From Steinernema hermaphroditum (Eukaryota > Nematoda > Chromadorea > Rhabditida > Steinernematidae): DNA of 64,000 bases. The DNA lies in assembly GCA_030435675.1 (NCBI GenBank), contig CM059622.1:9734001-9798000 (forward strand), read 5' to 3'. Shown piece by piece: positions 53,855 to 64,000 of this stretch. The notes under the pieces were generated by a model. It made no database searches and was not told the DNA's origin. It saw only the letters and a program-made list of their open reading frames with translations. Positions within the stretch are counted from its first letter, which is position 1. Every line of letters begins with the position of its first letter. Made by a program: the position numbers and the translations under genes.

Positions 53855-54363
53855 TCAGAGGGTACGAGCATCGCGAACGGTGGATGGCACGGTGACAGTG
53901 AGCCGCGGCTTGTCCTCCTTCGACAGAATTACTTGGCACCCAAGTCGGGAGAGGTCGTCGAGGTCTGGTGCCAGATCGAGCATGTCGAGTTCCTCGTCTT
54001 CGGGCTTTGCGAGACGGTCAAAGTGGCTCTTTTTCAAGATGACGTGACACGTGCAACAAGCGAGGGTGCCTTCACAAGCTCCAAATCCGTCCAAAGGCAC
54101 GTCGTTGTTAATCACGACGTCTAGGAGCGAATCGCCTATGTTGCCTGGCACCTCGTAGTCGCCCTCGCTTGTCTTAAAACACACGCTTACTCCTGCGCTT
54201 AAAAGGATACGTGTTTATACAAAGCATTCTAACAGCGTAGGATACAGCCGACCGCATTCGGAACACCGAAATAGAGAACGAACCTTTTGTTGGAGAGAAG
54301 TCTCTTTGATGAGGTGTGGAAGATTCGCATCAGTCCGCCAACAAGCTGTCTAGCCGGGAACAT
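53855..54363 (-). CDS. Mitochondrial adrenodoxin-type [2Fe-2S] ferredoxin
   Basis: Two exons, 54363-54284 and 54197-53855 (86-nt intron ending ttttaag); 140 residues. The first 27 are basic/hydroxylated and look like a mitochondrial presequence (MRIFHTSSKRLL). The cluster ligands are Cys68, Cys74 and Cys77 (CEGTLACCTC, C-x5-C-x2-C) and Cys114. It would carry electrons from ferredoxin reductase to Fe-S cluster assembly (FDX2 role) or P450s (FDX1 role); which one is not settled by sequence alone. The splice choice keeps the frame; an alternative donor/acceptor pair (GTGTTCC to GCGCAG) also would. A GCATTTCAG acceptor lies 9 nt before the ATG. Confidence 0.85.
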
Positions 54364-54798
54364 CGCAGACGTCTGAAATGCACTACTAGACGGAGACACG
54401 ATCCGCGTAGACGAGGAAAGCAGACGTTTCAAACAGACGACGAAGTGAAGAGACAAGGACGAACATCAAGTGTAAAGTTCGCTCGTTCGGATTAGCGCGC
54501 TAAAATTCGCATCGTTTCTAAAAACAGCACATGCCTAAAAAGGTTCGGTGTCTTCCTTGGTAATCTAGGCTTCATTTAGAAGACAAAAATGAAATCGTCT
54601 GCGAAAGGAGTGCAGATTTAAGCATTGGTCAGCTCGGGAAGTGCGAAATAGCACGCGAGTTAAACGGTACGAATAAGCGCGGGAGATGTGCGCGCAAACG
54701 AGGGTTTGACTCGGAAGTTCGCGGAAGGCGTGTTGACTTTAAAATCTCCCTGTGTTGATGTCAGTTTGTATATTGCATTTTCTTTTCAGCAGACTCCG
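54364..54798. promoter_or_regulatory. Divergent promoter region, ferredoxin / POLE
   Basis: 435 nt between two divergent start codons; presumably holds both promoters. CGCGCTAAAAT and GAAGTGCGAAATAGC stretches are present but no motif is assigned. Ends with a TTTTCTTTTCAG acceptor 9 nt before the POLE ATG. Confidence 0.45.
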
Positions 54799-57700
54799 AT
54801 GGATCCCAGTGGGGAGAATGGTCAACCAGAAAAGTAGGGAATGACGCGGCGATTGATCTAAAAGGTTCGTTTCAGTGACCGAAACTACCTGGAACGGGTG
54901 AGGCAGATCGAGAAGCGCGAGAAGATCGATCTCCAGTTCAAGTATGAGCGCTACACGGACTCGGCGCCAGTGGATGCGTGGCTTGTCAACGTGCAGCCGG
55001 TAAGACTGTAGCTTCGCTCTCAGTGAAATTTCTCTTTCTGTAGTCGGAAATGATCGACGAACAAACAAAGGTGATCATCTCAGTGGTGGACTTTTATTTC
55101 CTACAGGACAGCGGCGATCGTTTCAAGGTGCGTTCCACTCTCCCACGTGTGTGTAGTTTTTCGGTTTCTTCTAGATTTCCTATCCGTCACGGCCTTATCT
55201 TTATCTGGCAACCACCGAAGGTCACGAATTGGCGATTTCGAGCTACCTCAGTCGCAAGTACACTGGGATGACTGCAGTAGAGCAGATCGTGAAGGAGGAT
55301 CTCGACTTGGTCGGTTGTGCGCTCCGAACGCCCCTGATGACTGTTCTTGTTTCAGAAAAACCATCTGTCGGGACTCAAGCGGACTTACATTAAGATATCG
55401 TTTCCAAGTACTGTGGAACTTCAGAAATTAAAAAAAGAACTTATGCCGATGGTGAAGAAAAACCAAGAGATTTTGAAGAATGCGACAGATTATAAGACTA
55501 TGCTTGCCGAGTAATTCCCATCTCTGCTCCTCAAACTTGAGCTCATATTTTCAGGCATTTGGGAGCTCGAAGAGAAGACAAGGAGATCGAATTGTTGGAA
55601 CAAATCATCGACATTCGCGAGCACGACGTGCCCTACCATATGCGAGTGTGCATTGATGAAAAGATTTTCTGTGGCCTGTGGTATACGGTAATTGGCCGGG
55701 ATTCGAATCGTCGTCCCTCTATTAAGCGGAATCCGAACCTCCTCGAGCAGCCAGATCCTTGTGTCTGTGCCTATGATATTGAAACCACGAAGTTGCCCCT
55801 GAAGTTTCCCGACAGAGCCATCGACGAAATCATGATGATTTCGTACATGATTGATGGAGAAGGCTATCTGATCATCAACAGAAGTGTAATGATGAACGAT
55901 CGCTTCTCATATGTAATATTGATATGCAGATTGTTTCTGCCGACGTGGAAGATTTTGAGTACACTCCGAAGCCGGAATTTCCGGGAAGGTTTACGGTTCT
56001 CAATGAGAAAGACGAGAAAGCGACAATTGTAGCCTTTTTTGACCACATCCGACGAGTGTGCCCTTCTATTATGGTGACATACAACGGAGACTTCTTCGAT
56101 TGGTCAGTGGAGATTAGAACCAGGACATTCCGAACCACAACGAACTTTTAGGCCTTTCGTAGAAGCTCGAGCAGCGTATCATGGTATCGACATGCTTGAG
56201 GATATCGGATTCTCCAAAGACTCGCAAGACGAATACAAGAGCCCGAACTGCATCCACATGGACGCCTTCCGATGGGTCAAGCGAGATAGCTACTTACCCA
56301 TGGGATCTCAGAATTTGAAGGCGTGTACGAGAGCAAAATTGCGTTATGATCCTGTAGAACTCGATCCAGAAGAAATGTGCGCTAAGGCACGGGACGACCC
56401 TCAGATGCTCGCAAATTACTCGGTTTCCGACGCCGTGGCAACGTACTACCTCTACATGAAATACGTTCACCCCTTCATTTTTGCGCTGTGCACAATTATT
56501 CCTCTTGGACCGGATGACGTAAGTTGTAATATACTTCAAATGTATCATCGGGTCAAATGCAGGTTTTGCGAAAAGGTTCGGGTACGCTGTGTGAAGCGTT
56601 ACTTATGGTCGAAGCTTTTCACAACAACATCATCTTCCCGAACAAGCAGATTTCCGTAGATCGGAGAGTCACCAAAGACGGCCACACAATTGAGTCCGAA
56701 ACATACGTTGGTGGACACGTAGAAGCCTTGGAATCTGGCGTTTTCCGTTCGGATATACCTGTAAGATTCCGACTTGTGCCCAGTGCCTTGCTGCAGTTAA
56801 AGGTGTGTTTTCGTAATACGATTAGATAAAATTTCCATTCAGAATGAGGCTAGGCAAACTTTGTCCGATGCCCTTACCCTTGAGATGCAAGTTCCACTTG
56901 AGTCGGTGACGAACTTCGAAGAAAGGTTGAAGGAGGTAGAAGGTTCTCTGAATAATCTAATCGAACATTCATCGCGCATGGAGGACCCGAAGATTTATCA
57001 TTTGGATGTTGGCGCGATGTACCCAAACATTATCTTGACCAACCGGTTACAGGTTTCGTTGTTTTCACTGACAGTTTGAAGTAATTCCGTGTTACAGCCT
57101 CCCGCCATGGTGGACGATGAGACCTGCATGTCTTGTGTTTACAATACGGAAGATGCCAAGTGTAAAAGAGATATGACATGGGAGTGGCGTGGAGAGCTAA
57201 GTAAGAAATCATCCAGGAAGGTACTTTGTTCAACCTTCTGTTTTAGTTCCGGCAACAAGAGGAGAGTACGACAGAATTATTCAGCAGCTGGAGAAGGAAA
57301 AATTTGGGAAACCCCCTAAACCTTTCCATGCCTTGACGCGGGAAGAGCAAGTCAAAATTGAAAAACAACGTGTGCAGGACTACTGTAGAAGGGCTTATGG
57401 CCGTCTCCACGTGACTCGTACCGAGTACCGCACTACCCGCGTTTGTCAACGTGAGAATGCCTTCTACGTTGATACGGTCCGTGCATTCCGTGATCGAAGA
57501 TATGATTATAAGGCATTGCTAAAGGTTTGAGAGCCTATGCCACAATCTGCTCTCATCGCAGTGGTTTAGAAAGCGAAAGGCGCTCTTTCGCAAGTTGCAT
57601 CTGATGATATTGCCGGGATAAAGTCCGCGCAAGCACGTGTCGTCCTCTACGAGTCCCTTCAATTAGCGCACAAGTGTATTCTGAATTCGTTCTACGGCTA

Positions 57701-60700
57701 TGCCATGAGAAAGGTATATTTTACGGAATTTACCTACTTATTCAATGTAACTTAAGGGATCTCGATGGTTCTCGATGGAGATGGCAGGAATCGTATGCCA
57801 CACAGGAGCCAACATTATCACGGAAGCACGGAAGTTAGTAGAGCAAATCGGTAAACCACTGGAGTTGGATACCGATGGCATCTGGTGTCTCTTGCCAAAT
57901 TCCTTTCCCGAAGATCTTGACTTCTTGACCGACAAGGGAAAAAAGATAATCGTGTCGTATCCTGGAGCTATGTTGAATTCACTTGTACGTGAAAAGTTTA
58001 CCAATGATCAGTATCACACACTGGATGAAACTTCGGAAGAAGGCTATAAAATATCACGCGAAAACTCGATTTTCTTCGAAGTGGATGGTCCGTATAAGGC
58101 TATGATTCTTCCGGCCTCCAAAGAAGAAGGCAAAAAGTTGAAAAAAAGGTACGAGTTGCTTGAAAGAATGATCTTAAATCCATGGTTGCAGATATGCTGT
58201 GTTCAACTTCGACGGATCTTTGGCAGAATTGAAGGGATTCGAACTGAAACGTCGCGGAGAACTTTCAATCATCAAAGAATTCCAAGAGTCAGTGTTCAGT
58301 GAGTTCCTGAAGGGCTCAACACTCGCCGAGGTTTACGCCAATGTCGCCAAAGTTGCTGATTATTGGCTAGACGTACTGTTCAGTAAGGTCATTGCCAACG
58401 TATCTCCTAAGTATTTTATAATCGTCTATTCTAGGGAGTGGACCTGCGTGATGAAGATGTTTTTGGGTACATTGCGGAGGATCGAAGCATGTCACGGAAG
58501 CTGGAGGATTACGGAAGCCAAAAGTCGACCTCCATTTCGACAGCCAAGCGTCTTGCAGAATTCCTTGGCGATGACATGGTCAAGGATGCAGGTCTCGCAT
58601 GTCGCTTCATCATTGCGCGGAATCCTCGCGATGCGCCTGTCACAGAACGTGCCATCCCTTTGGCGATTTTCCAGGCGGAGAAATCCGTTACTGCTCATTA
58701 TCTCAGAAAGTGGACGAAAGACCCGTCTATTCAGAAGGACAACATCGATATCCGCGATATCATCGATTGGCCATACTACATTGAGCGCGTTGGCTCGACA
58801 ATTCAGAAGATCATCACCATTCCCGCGGCTCTCCAAGGCGTTCCGAATCCCGTTCCTCGCCTGCCTCATCCCGACTGGCTCCAGAACAAGAAGCGAGAAA
58901 AAATCGAAGCCGCTACACAGCCAAGGATTACAGATATTTTCAAGAAGAGATGTACCTTTGACATTGAAGACTCAGTAAGGCGGCCTCTCGCCGAAGGTGG
59001 TCGCATGAATCGGAAACGGGCAGCAGACGACTCAACCGTGGGACATGACGACATAGAAGTGATCTCTTCAAATGATCCGAAACGAACCAAACACTCCGAC
59101 AGTTCTACCGTTGCCATTCGAAAGCATATCAGTGTTGCCGAGAATGCTCTGCCAGTGAAAAAGACGATTGCATGTGATGGTGTCCGCGAATGGGTGAGTT
59201 GTTTCTATCCAAACCCGTAAACCTTTTTTTCCGTTGTAGATCAGCTACCTTCAAAAGAAGTGGATCTACGAAAAGTCAGTGATGCGGCAGCAGCGGAATG
59301 CAGTGTTAACAGGTACAACGTCGCGTTTGGAATCAATGCTCGTGAACCATCGCATATCGAGAGGGTTCCAACATTTTGAAATCTTGGAAATTGCCGAAAC
59401 AAGCACTCCTGGTGTGTTTACCCTTTGGGTCCTGGCAAACAGAGTGATGCGACGAGTGGAAATCAACGTGAGTCGCACGTACTACGTCAATAAGAGGAGA
59501 GAGGACCTGAAAACCCGCGGCTTGAAGGTTGAGAAGAAACTGCCACGCATGAAGCCGAATGTTTTTCTCTATGAGTACAAAGTCGACGAGAAGGATTTCG
59601 AATCATACGCCAGGTAAATCAATACTGATTACGGTAGATTTTAGTGTGAGCCTTTTCAGCTTGGTGGAAAGTGAACTGTGCGCATCTCTCATAGAAGGAA
59701 TTTATGAAACGAAGGTTCCGCTCTTGTTCAAGTCACTTGTCCAGCTGGGATGTGTATGTCGGATTCGAGGGAACTCTGCCTCTTACAAGGCGAATGCGTT
59801 CTCGCTCGAAAATTTCGAACGCGTTATAGCTACCGACAGCGCTGGATACCTGGAAGATAGCCCTGTTAGGATGTGTTTCTTTTACGAATACACCTATAAG
59901 AAGCGAACAGTTGCCGCTGTTCTCTCTCCTTCCAACGCTAAGGGACACTTCTTTATAGTGAATCCTGTTAACGTTGAACACCCAAACTTAAACAATCTTT
60001 ACACATCGGAATATCAAAAATTGTGAGTGGGATATGTGCTTTCGTTTTATGTTAAATGGGCAATTTAGCCGTGAAATTGAGAATGATACCGCCGTAAGTC
60101 ACCCTAAATGTGCTTCGATGAACTTTTCGATTTCTCAACTCCGGAGTGATACAGATCTGAAGAAGGAGTTGGCAAAAGTAATGAAAATTTGCAAGTTAGC
60201 CGACTCCGGGCCAACGGTGATTACGGTAGTGTCAAATACCAGTCGTAAGAAGTTACACGAGCAGTTTCCTGCTCTGGCTGGATTCCCAAATGTCCGCCTT
60301 CCAGTGAAAGAGGCTGACGGACTGATGATGAATTCGCTCAGTTGGGCTCGGGACATCACCAAGCGCGTTATCCAGCATTACTTCAACAGTTTCACGTACT
60401 TTCACGTATGATATGAATGTTTGTTTAGAAAACGTGCACTTCGCTTGCAGAGCTACGTCAATACAGCGCGCTACATCGGAATACCCATCGGAAACGTTCC
60501 TGATGATATGGCTAGCTTGGCTTCCGATATATTGTATGCTCGTGATCTCCATTCTTCTGGCTATGTTCTATGGGCTTCGGAAAGCGCATTGCCCGATCTT
60601 GGAGGAAAAGAACTTGATGACTGTAGACTGACCAACGATTGGGATTCTCTATCTTTCCGTCCTCAAACCGGATTCATCGTGAACAAGGAAACCTTCGAGT

Positions 60701-62388
60701 CGTCCGTTGTAGCGGAACTGGACATTGGCGCTATTGCGGTGTCAGCTTTGATTCAGAAATCAAGAATCGCTGAAGCTGAAGGCACGTCGGACACTGTAGG
60801 CTTCATCACCGGCGAACAACTTGCTAGTGATGCAATCGCTGGAAACAAGAAGGATATCGCTACGTATGACGAAGCTGCCTCTGTGAATCCGAGTGTGCAG
60901 ATCCTTCGGAAGATGCTTCTTGAATGTGTTCGTGAAATCCACACGAACAGAAACGATATCGCCGACAAAATCGTGGCAAATGCTCATCGGTGAGCCGATT
61001 TGCGTCTCTTTGTGTGCATTACTAAGCGTTTCAGGTGGATCCGCAATCCTCACTCGCTTTTGTACGATCCGGCGATTTGCAACGCTGTTTCCATTCTCAT
61101 GAAAAAGCTCTGTTTGCTTCTCGTTTCTGAAGTCAACCGCATCGGTGGCAAGGTGATCCACTGCACGTACACCCGTCTTATATTCGCCACCGGAAAGCCA
61201 AGTGTAGCTCTAGCCAAGCCCTTTGTTCACTCCTTGGTCCAGACGTTAAACACAAATCAGGTGTTCGCCGGAGTGCAGTTCAGAGTAAATCACTACTGGG
61301 ATTTGTTCGCCTGGATCGACCCTCTGAATTTTGCAGCTATCCAGTTTGGACCTGACGGTCAGGAAGTGGTAAGTTTTCTTGCGAATTTCGGTTCTTCTCA
61401 TTGATTGCTGTGTTGTAGGAAATGCTGAGATCCGAATGGGCGATGGCAGAGTACTTGCACGACAACGTGGCTTGCAAGGAAATATTTGACAAATTCGTGC
61501 TCGGTTACTTCATATCTGTTGCTAGGAAAGCGAGAGAAACGGTACACCAAGAGCTACCATGGTGACTGAGTTGGTATTTTGTATTCAGATGTCAGGTGAT
61601 GAACTAGCGGTGTTCTGCGAGAAGCTCATTTCAACTGATCTGAGTCCAGGACTATTCAACGTCACCTCGAAATTACTCCACGAACTGCGGGATGATAAGC
61701 CTCCGGAACGACTCCCCCCCGGATTCATCGATGAAGCTGCTATCTCGTCCTGGAACATGCCGTTGCAGTTGACAAAGCTGGTGTGCAAGGTTCTCAGCCT
61801 GGATTCACTCATGGGCGACAGAATGGAGACTCTTCGCTGCCAGCTGATGAGAATTCTGTCCATCGAAGAATCCTCGGATGCGGCAACCTGGAAGCCACCT
61901 ATTGCCACTTGTATGCTTTCTCATCTCTTTTGCGATCACTGCGGGCAAAGTGGGGAAATTGACGTGTGCCAGATGCCCTCGCTGTTTTATGAAGAAGAAG
62001 ACAGGCGGTCAGAGAAGGATTCCGCCTTCGGGTGCTCTTCCTGCTGTCATCCCTACCCGAAGCGCATCATCGAGCGTGAACTTATGTCCCGCATGAACCG
62101 ACTGATCACCGCCTACGCCGTCCAGGACCACAGATGTGATAAATGCGGAAACGTAGGTTATCTCTCGCGACAGGAACTAAATGAGAATCCGTTCAGATAA
62201 GACAAGATCAGATGTCGATGTACTGTGACTGCAGTGGCCAATATCGAAATACGATAGCATACGACGACATGAACATGCATCTGAAGATTATCTACCGCAT
62301 TGCCGATCAGAACAGTTTGGCCAAACTCTACAGAGCGAGCAAATGGGTTCTGGAGGCGGAGTTTCCTAAGGACAGAGAAGTGTCGTAA
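54799..62388 (+). CDS. POLE: DNA polymerase epsilon catalytic subunit
   Basis: Twenty-four exons; first 54799-54833, then 54876-54999, 55044-55127, 55175-55309, 55356-55510, 55555-55885, 55930-56102, 56152-56518, 56563-56802, 56843-57052, 57098-57200, 57247-57524, 57570-57713, 57757-58148, 58192-58387, 58435-59193, 59240-59613, 59660-60022, 60069-60405, 60451-60989, 61035-61368, 61419-61541, 61589-62152, 62197-62388. They give 2183 residues (human 2286). Leading-strand replicase. Landmarks: exonuclease motif [20 protein letters not shown] (Exo II), polymerase motif [29 protein letters not shown] (motif B), LDTDGIWC (motif C), KKLKKR and SFYG elements, then the inactive C-terminal polymerase half and two Cys zinc modules (CDHCGQ..CSSCC; CDKCGN..CDCSG). 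All catalytic motifs look intact. Confidence 0.96.
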
Positions 62389-62639
62389 TTTTCCGAAGAT
62401 TCCAGTTTTTCCATGTTGATCTCTACTTGTAACCGATGTGACATTTGTTTTGCACCAAGTGCCTTACAAGGGAAGCACTCCAAGTGATAGTTGCAAATCG
62501 AAATGAATTGTGGTGTATTAATAACGGATAGAGGAGATCATAGGAAGACGAGCGCACACATTATAAACAGGTCCCCGAAATACGAAAAATAACGCCAGTC
62601 GAGACTAGTACGTTTAAGTTGCCAAAGGGCGATGCGTCT
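62389..62639. other. POLE 3' flank
   Basis: About 250 nt, presumably 3' UTR and intergenic. No canonical poly(A) signal seen with certainty. Confidence 0.4.
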
Positions 62640-62702
62640 GTGTGGTCGAGTGGTGAGACGCCAGGTTACGATCTCGGATTCGACCCCCACAGAGAATCTT
62701 TT
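62640..62702 (+). repeat. tRNA-like sequence (box A / box B), probably SINE-derived
   Basis: GTGTGGTCGAGTGGTGAGAC resembles a box A/D-arm, and CGGATTCGACCCCC a box B/T-arm; flanking TCTGTG/CACAGA could pair as an acceptor stem. Only about 60 nt separate the ends, too short for a cloverleaf, and no anticodon stem pairs. A TTTTATTTTT run follows as a possible Pol III stop. Confidence 0.45.
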
Positions 62703-62744
62703 ATTTTTCGATTTTCTTTCTCGTCACCGCAAATATGCATTTTT

Positions 62745-63300
62745 ATAGTACTTGGTGTTCTTAAGCACCGGTCTTTCGTTCTGCATAAAATATAACTGAG
62801 AAAACCCTCTGTAGGAATCGAAACGGACTCTCACTCGTGTCGCGGTGGAGAGCGGTCGGTCCTCCATTCGTTCTCTGAGCGTCTGGTTGGTCAGATGGCA
62901 AACCCCGTGGCAGTTGTGAGTCTCCCGGCTTCCAGAGCGAATTAGGAATGCTGCGTGAGATGTCATCCCGAAGGTCGCCGACGCCCTGAGGACCACCAAA
63001 GACGCAACCGGACCATGAACCATCAGATGCAAGCTCAGAAGTGTCCGCTGTGTCGCAAACGATGTTCCGCAGCCGAAGATTTGCCGATTCCCAGATGCCC
63101 CGTGAAGTGCGCCGTCTAGGACCGGTTCGACATCTACGCCGCGCCAGGGATGAAGACCAGACAGACATCCTCTGTTTGCCAGACATCTACTGTTTGCCAG
63201 ACGTCTACCAGACATCCTCTGTTTGTCTATTTTCGCGCAATGTGTCGCGCAATGCATAATGCCTTTGATTTGCGAAATAAAGTCGTAAAGTCGGAATCGA
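62745..63300 (-). repeat. Dispersed repeat R1, copy 5 (inverted)
   Basis: Inverted relative to copy 4 and closest to it: GAGATGTCATCCCGAAGGTC, GAGAGCGGTCGGTC, and at the right end GCATAATGCCTTTGATT with the ATAAAGTCGTAAAGTCG border. Also holds a short CAGACATCYWCTGTTTGC tandem (about 63165-63215). Confidence 0.7.
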
Positions 63301-63410
63301 AACTGGTAACCCAAATTTCACTTTTGTGGTGAAGCTGTTTCTCATTCTTTCGCGGTCCCCTCTCTTTTACGAATCATCTGAGGATGCGAAATGGAATAAA
63401 TCAAAAAAAG

Positions 63411-63487
63411 GATGGCCGGGATGGGTAATCGAACCCTGATGTCGAAAACGGTAGCCAGGACACTACCCGGGTCGACCACACAAACAG
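63411..63487 (-). repeat. tRNA-like sequence, second example
   Basis: Minus strand: GTGTGGTCGACCCGGGTAG (box A-like) and CAGGGTTCGATTACCC (good box B and T-arm), followed by T7. The 5' and 3' ends do not pair as an acceptor stem, so a SINE head or degenerate tRNA is more likely than a working tRNA gene. Shares the TGTGTGGTCGA start with 62640-62702. Confidence 0.5.
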
Positions 63488-63562
63488 TTGGCGATACACC
63501 AGCAAAGTTGACTATATTCATTTGAACGCAACTTTGGAACAGCATTTACGCGGCCAAGTGTA

Positions 63563-64000
63563 TGTTGTTACGTCTTGTCGTAACAATAGTTTGAGGGAGC
63601 TAGGAGCTCTACCTGGTGGAAGACCTCAAACTTGGGTAATTAAACCTTTATGTACAAATAACACGTAACAAATAAAGGCGCGAACACGTAAGCACATGAA
63701 CGCGTTAGTCAACACAAACATAAGGCTGGCGCGATATGAATGGAAGAGACAGAGAGCGGTCGCTAGCCTAGACAGCATAGACAACACGCAGACAAGTACG
63801 GTGACCAATCGCGGTGAGACGCAGACGAACATTGAACAAGAGAATCAATGCGTGTGGTCAGCACGCAACACCTCCCAACGCAAGAGGAAAGAAAGACATG
63901 AATACAAGAATAAGTATGCACATCAATGGCGGATGACATCCCGGTGTTCTGGAAACTTGGCGTGTCGCATCGCTTCGGCTCGGCGTTTCCAGAAGAGTTC
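63563..64000 (-). mobile_element. Second LTR retrotransposon, 3' end only (runs off the window)
   Basis: LTR 63563-63870 starts TGTTGTTACGTC and ends CAACA. The purine-rich tract GTTGGGAGG (minus strand) directly follows at 63871-63880, so this is the 3' LTR of a minus-strand element whose body lies to the right. It shares ACCTCAAACTTGGGTAATTA with the Gypsy LTRs at 39.3 and 45.2 kb but is otherwise diverged. Internal sequence to 64000 is too short to identify. Confidence 0.75.

Noticed and set aside
62640..62702. True tRNA gene
   Set aside because: Too short between acceptor-like ends and no pairing anticodon arm; listed as tRNA-like only.

Overview
The window is animal (metazoan) nuclear DNA from a compact genome. 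Host genes are split by very short GT-AG introns (mostly 40-50 nt) and sit close together. Their products are animal-type: AP-3 beta, TFIID subunits TAF4 and TAF5, ARMC1, TMEM242, PIG-L, RBM22, UTP4, an SRRM1-type PWI protein, a mitochondrial ferredoxin and the DNA polymerase epsilon catalytic subunit. Tiny introns, splice acceptors just 5' of many start codons and short same-strand gaps suggest a nematode or another small-genome phylum. The sequence alone does not fix the taxon. Exon boundaries below were read by eye and checked for reading-frame continuity; for the complete genes the coding lengths sum to multiples of three.

Layout. 1-8.8 kb is a dense gene block: the end of an unidentified gene, TMEM242 and PIGL 21 nt apart on the plus strand, then on the minus strand RBM22, TAF5 and AP3B in head-to-tail order. 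9.1-10.1 kb holds dispersed repeats. 10.15-16.8 kb is an inverted duplication of a UBAP2L/lingerer-like gene. About 1.5 kb of the 5' half (three introns included) is identical in the two copies, while their 3' halves have diverged.

17.2-27.3 kb is one 10.1-kb TA-flanked composite mobile element with about 580-bp inverted termini. It carries an intact spliced DDE transposase, a MULE transposase/OTU-protease reading frame broken by another repeat, nested foldback elements and a second transposase remnant. ARMC1 follows (27.3-28.3 kb). 28.5-46.5 kb is a repeat island: a tandem array of three tyrosine-recombinase copies, a LINE fragment with a 5' inversion, a long-inverted-repeat element with a transposase remnant, two foldback elements whose ends are arrays of ~17-bp repeats, a hairpin-ended repeat with internal tandem units, a decayed 6.2-kb Ty3/Gypsy element with 279-bp LTRs and a perfect 5-bp target duplication, and a mariner remnant.

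46.7-62.4 kb is a second dense gene block: UTP4, TAF4, SRRM1-like, a ferredoxin on the minus strand, and the 24-exon POLE gene. The last 1.6 kb holds tRNA-like repeats, another dispersed repeat and an LTR whose body runs off the right edge.

Functionally the host genes are housekeeping: GPI-anchor synthesis, endosomal cargo sorting, pre-mRNA splicing, TFIID transcription initiation, ribosome biogenesis, Fe-S supply and leading-strand replication. The gene blocks alternate sharply with repeat islands.
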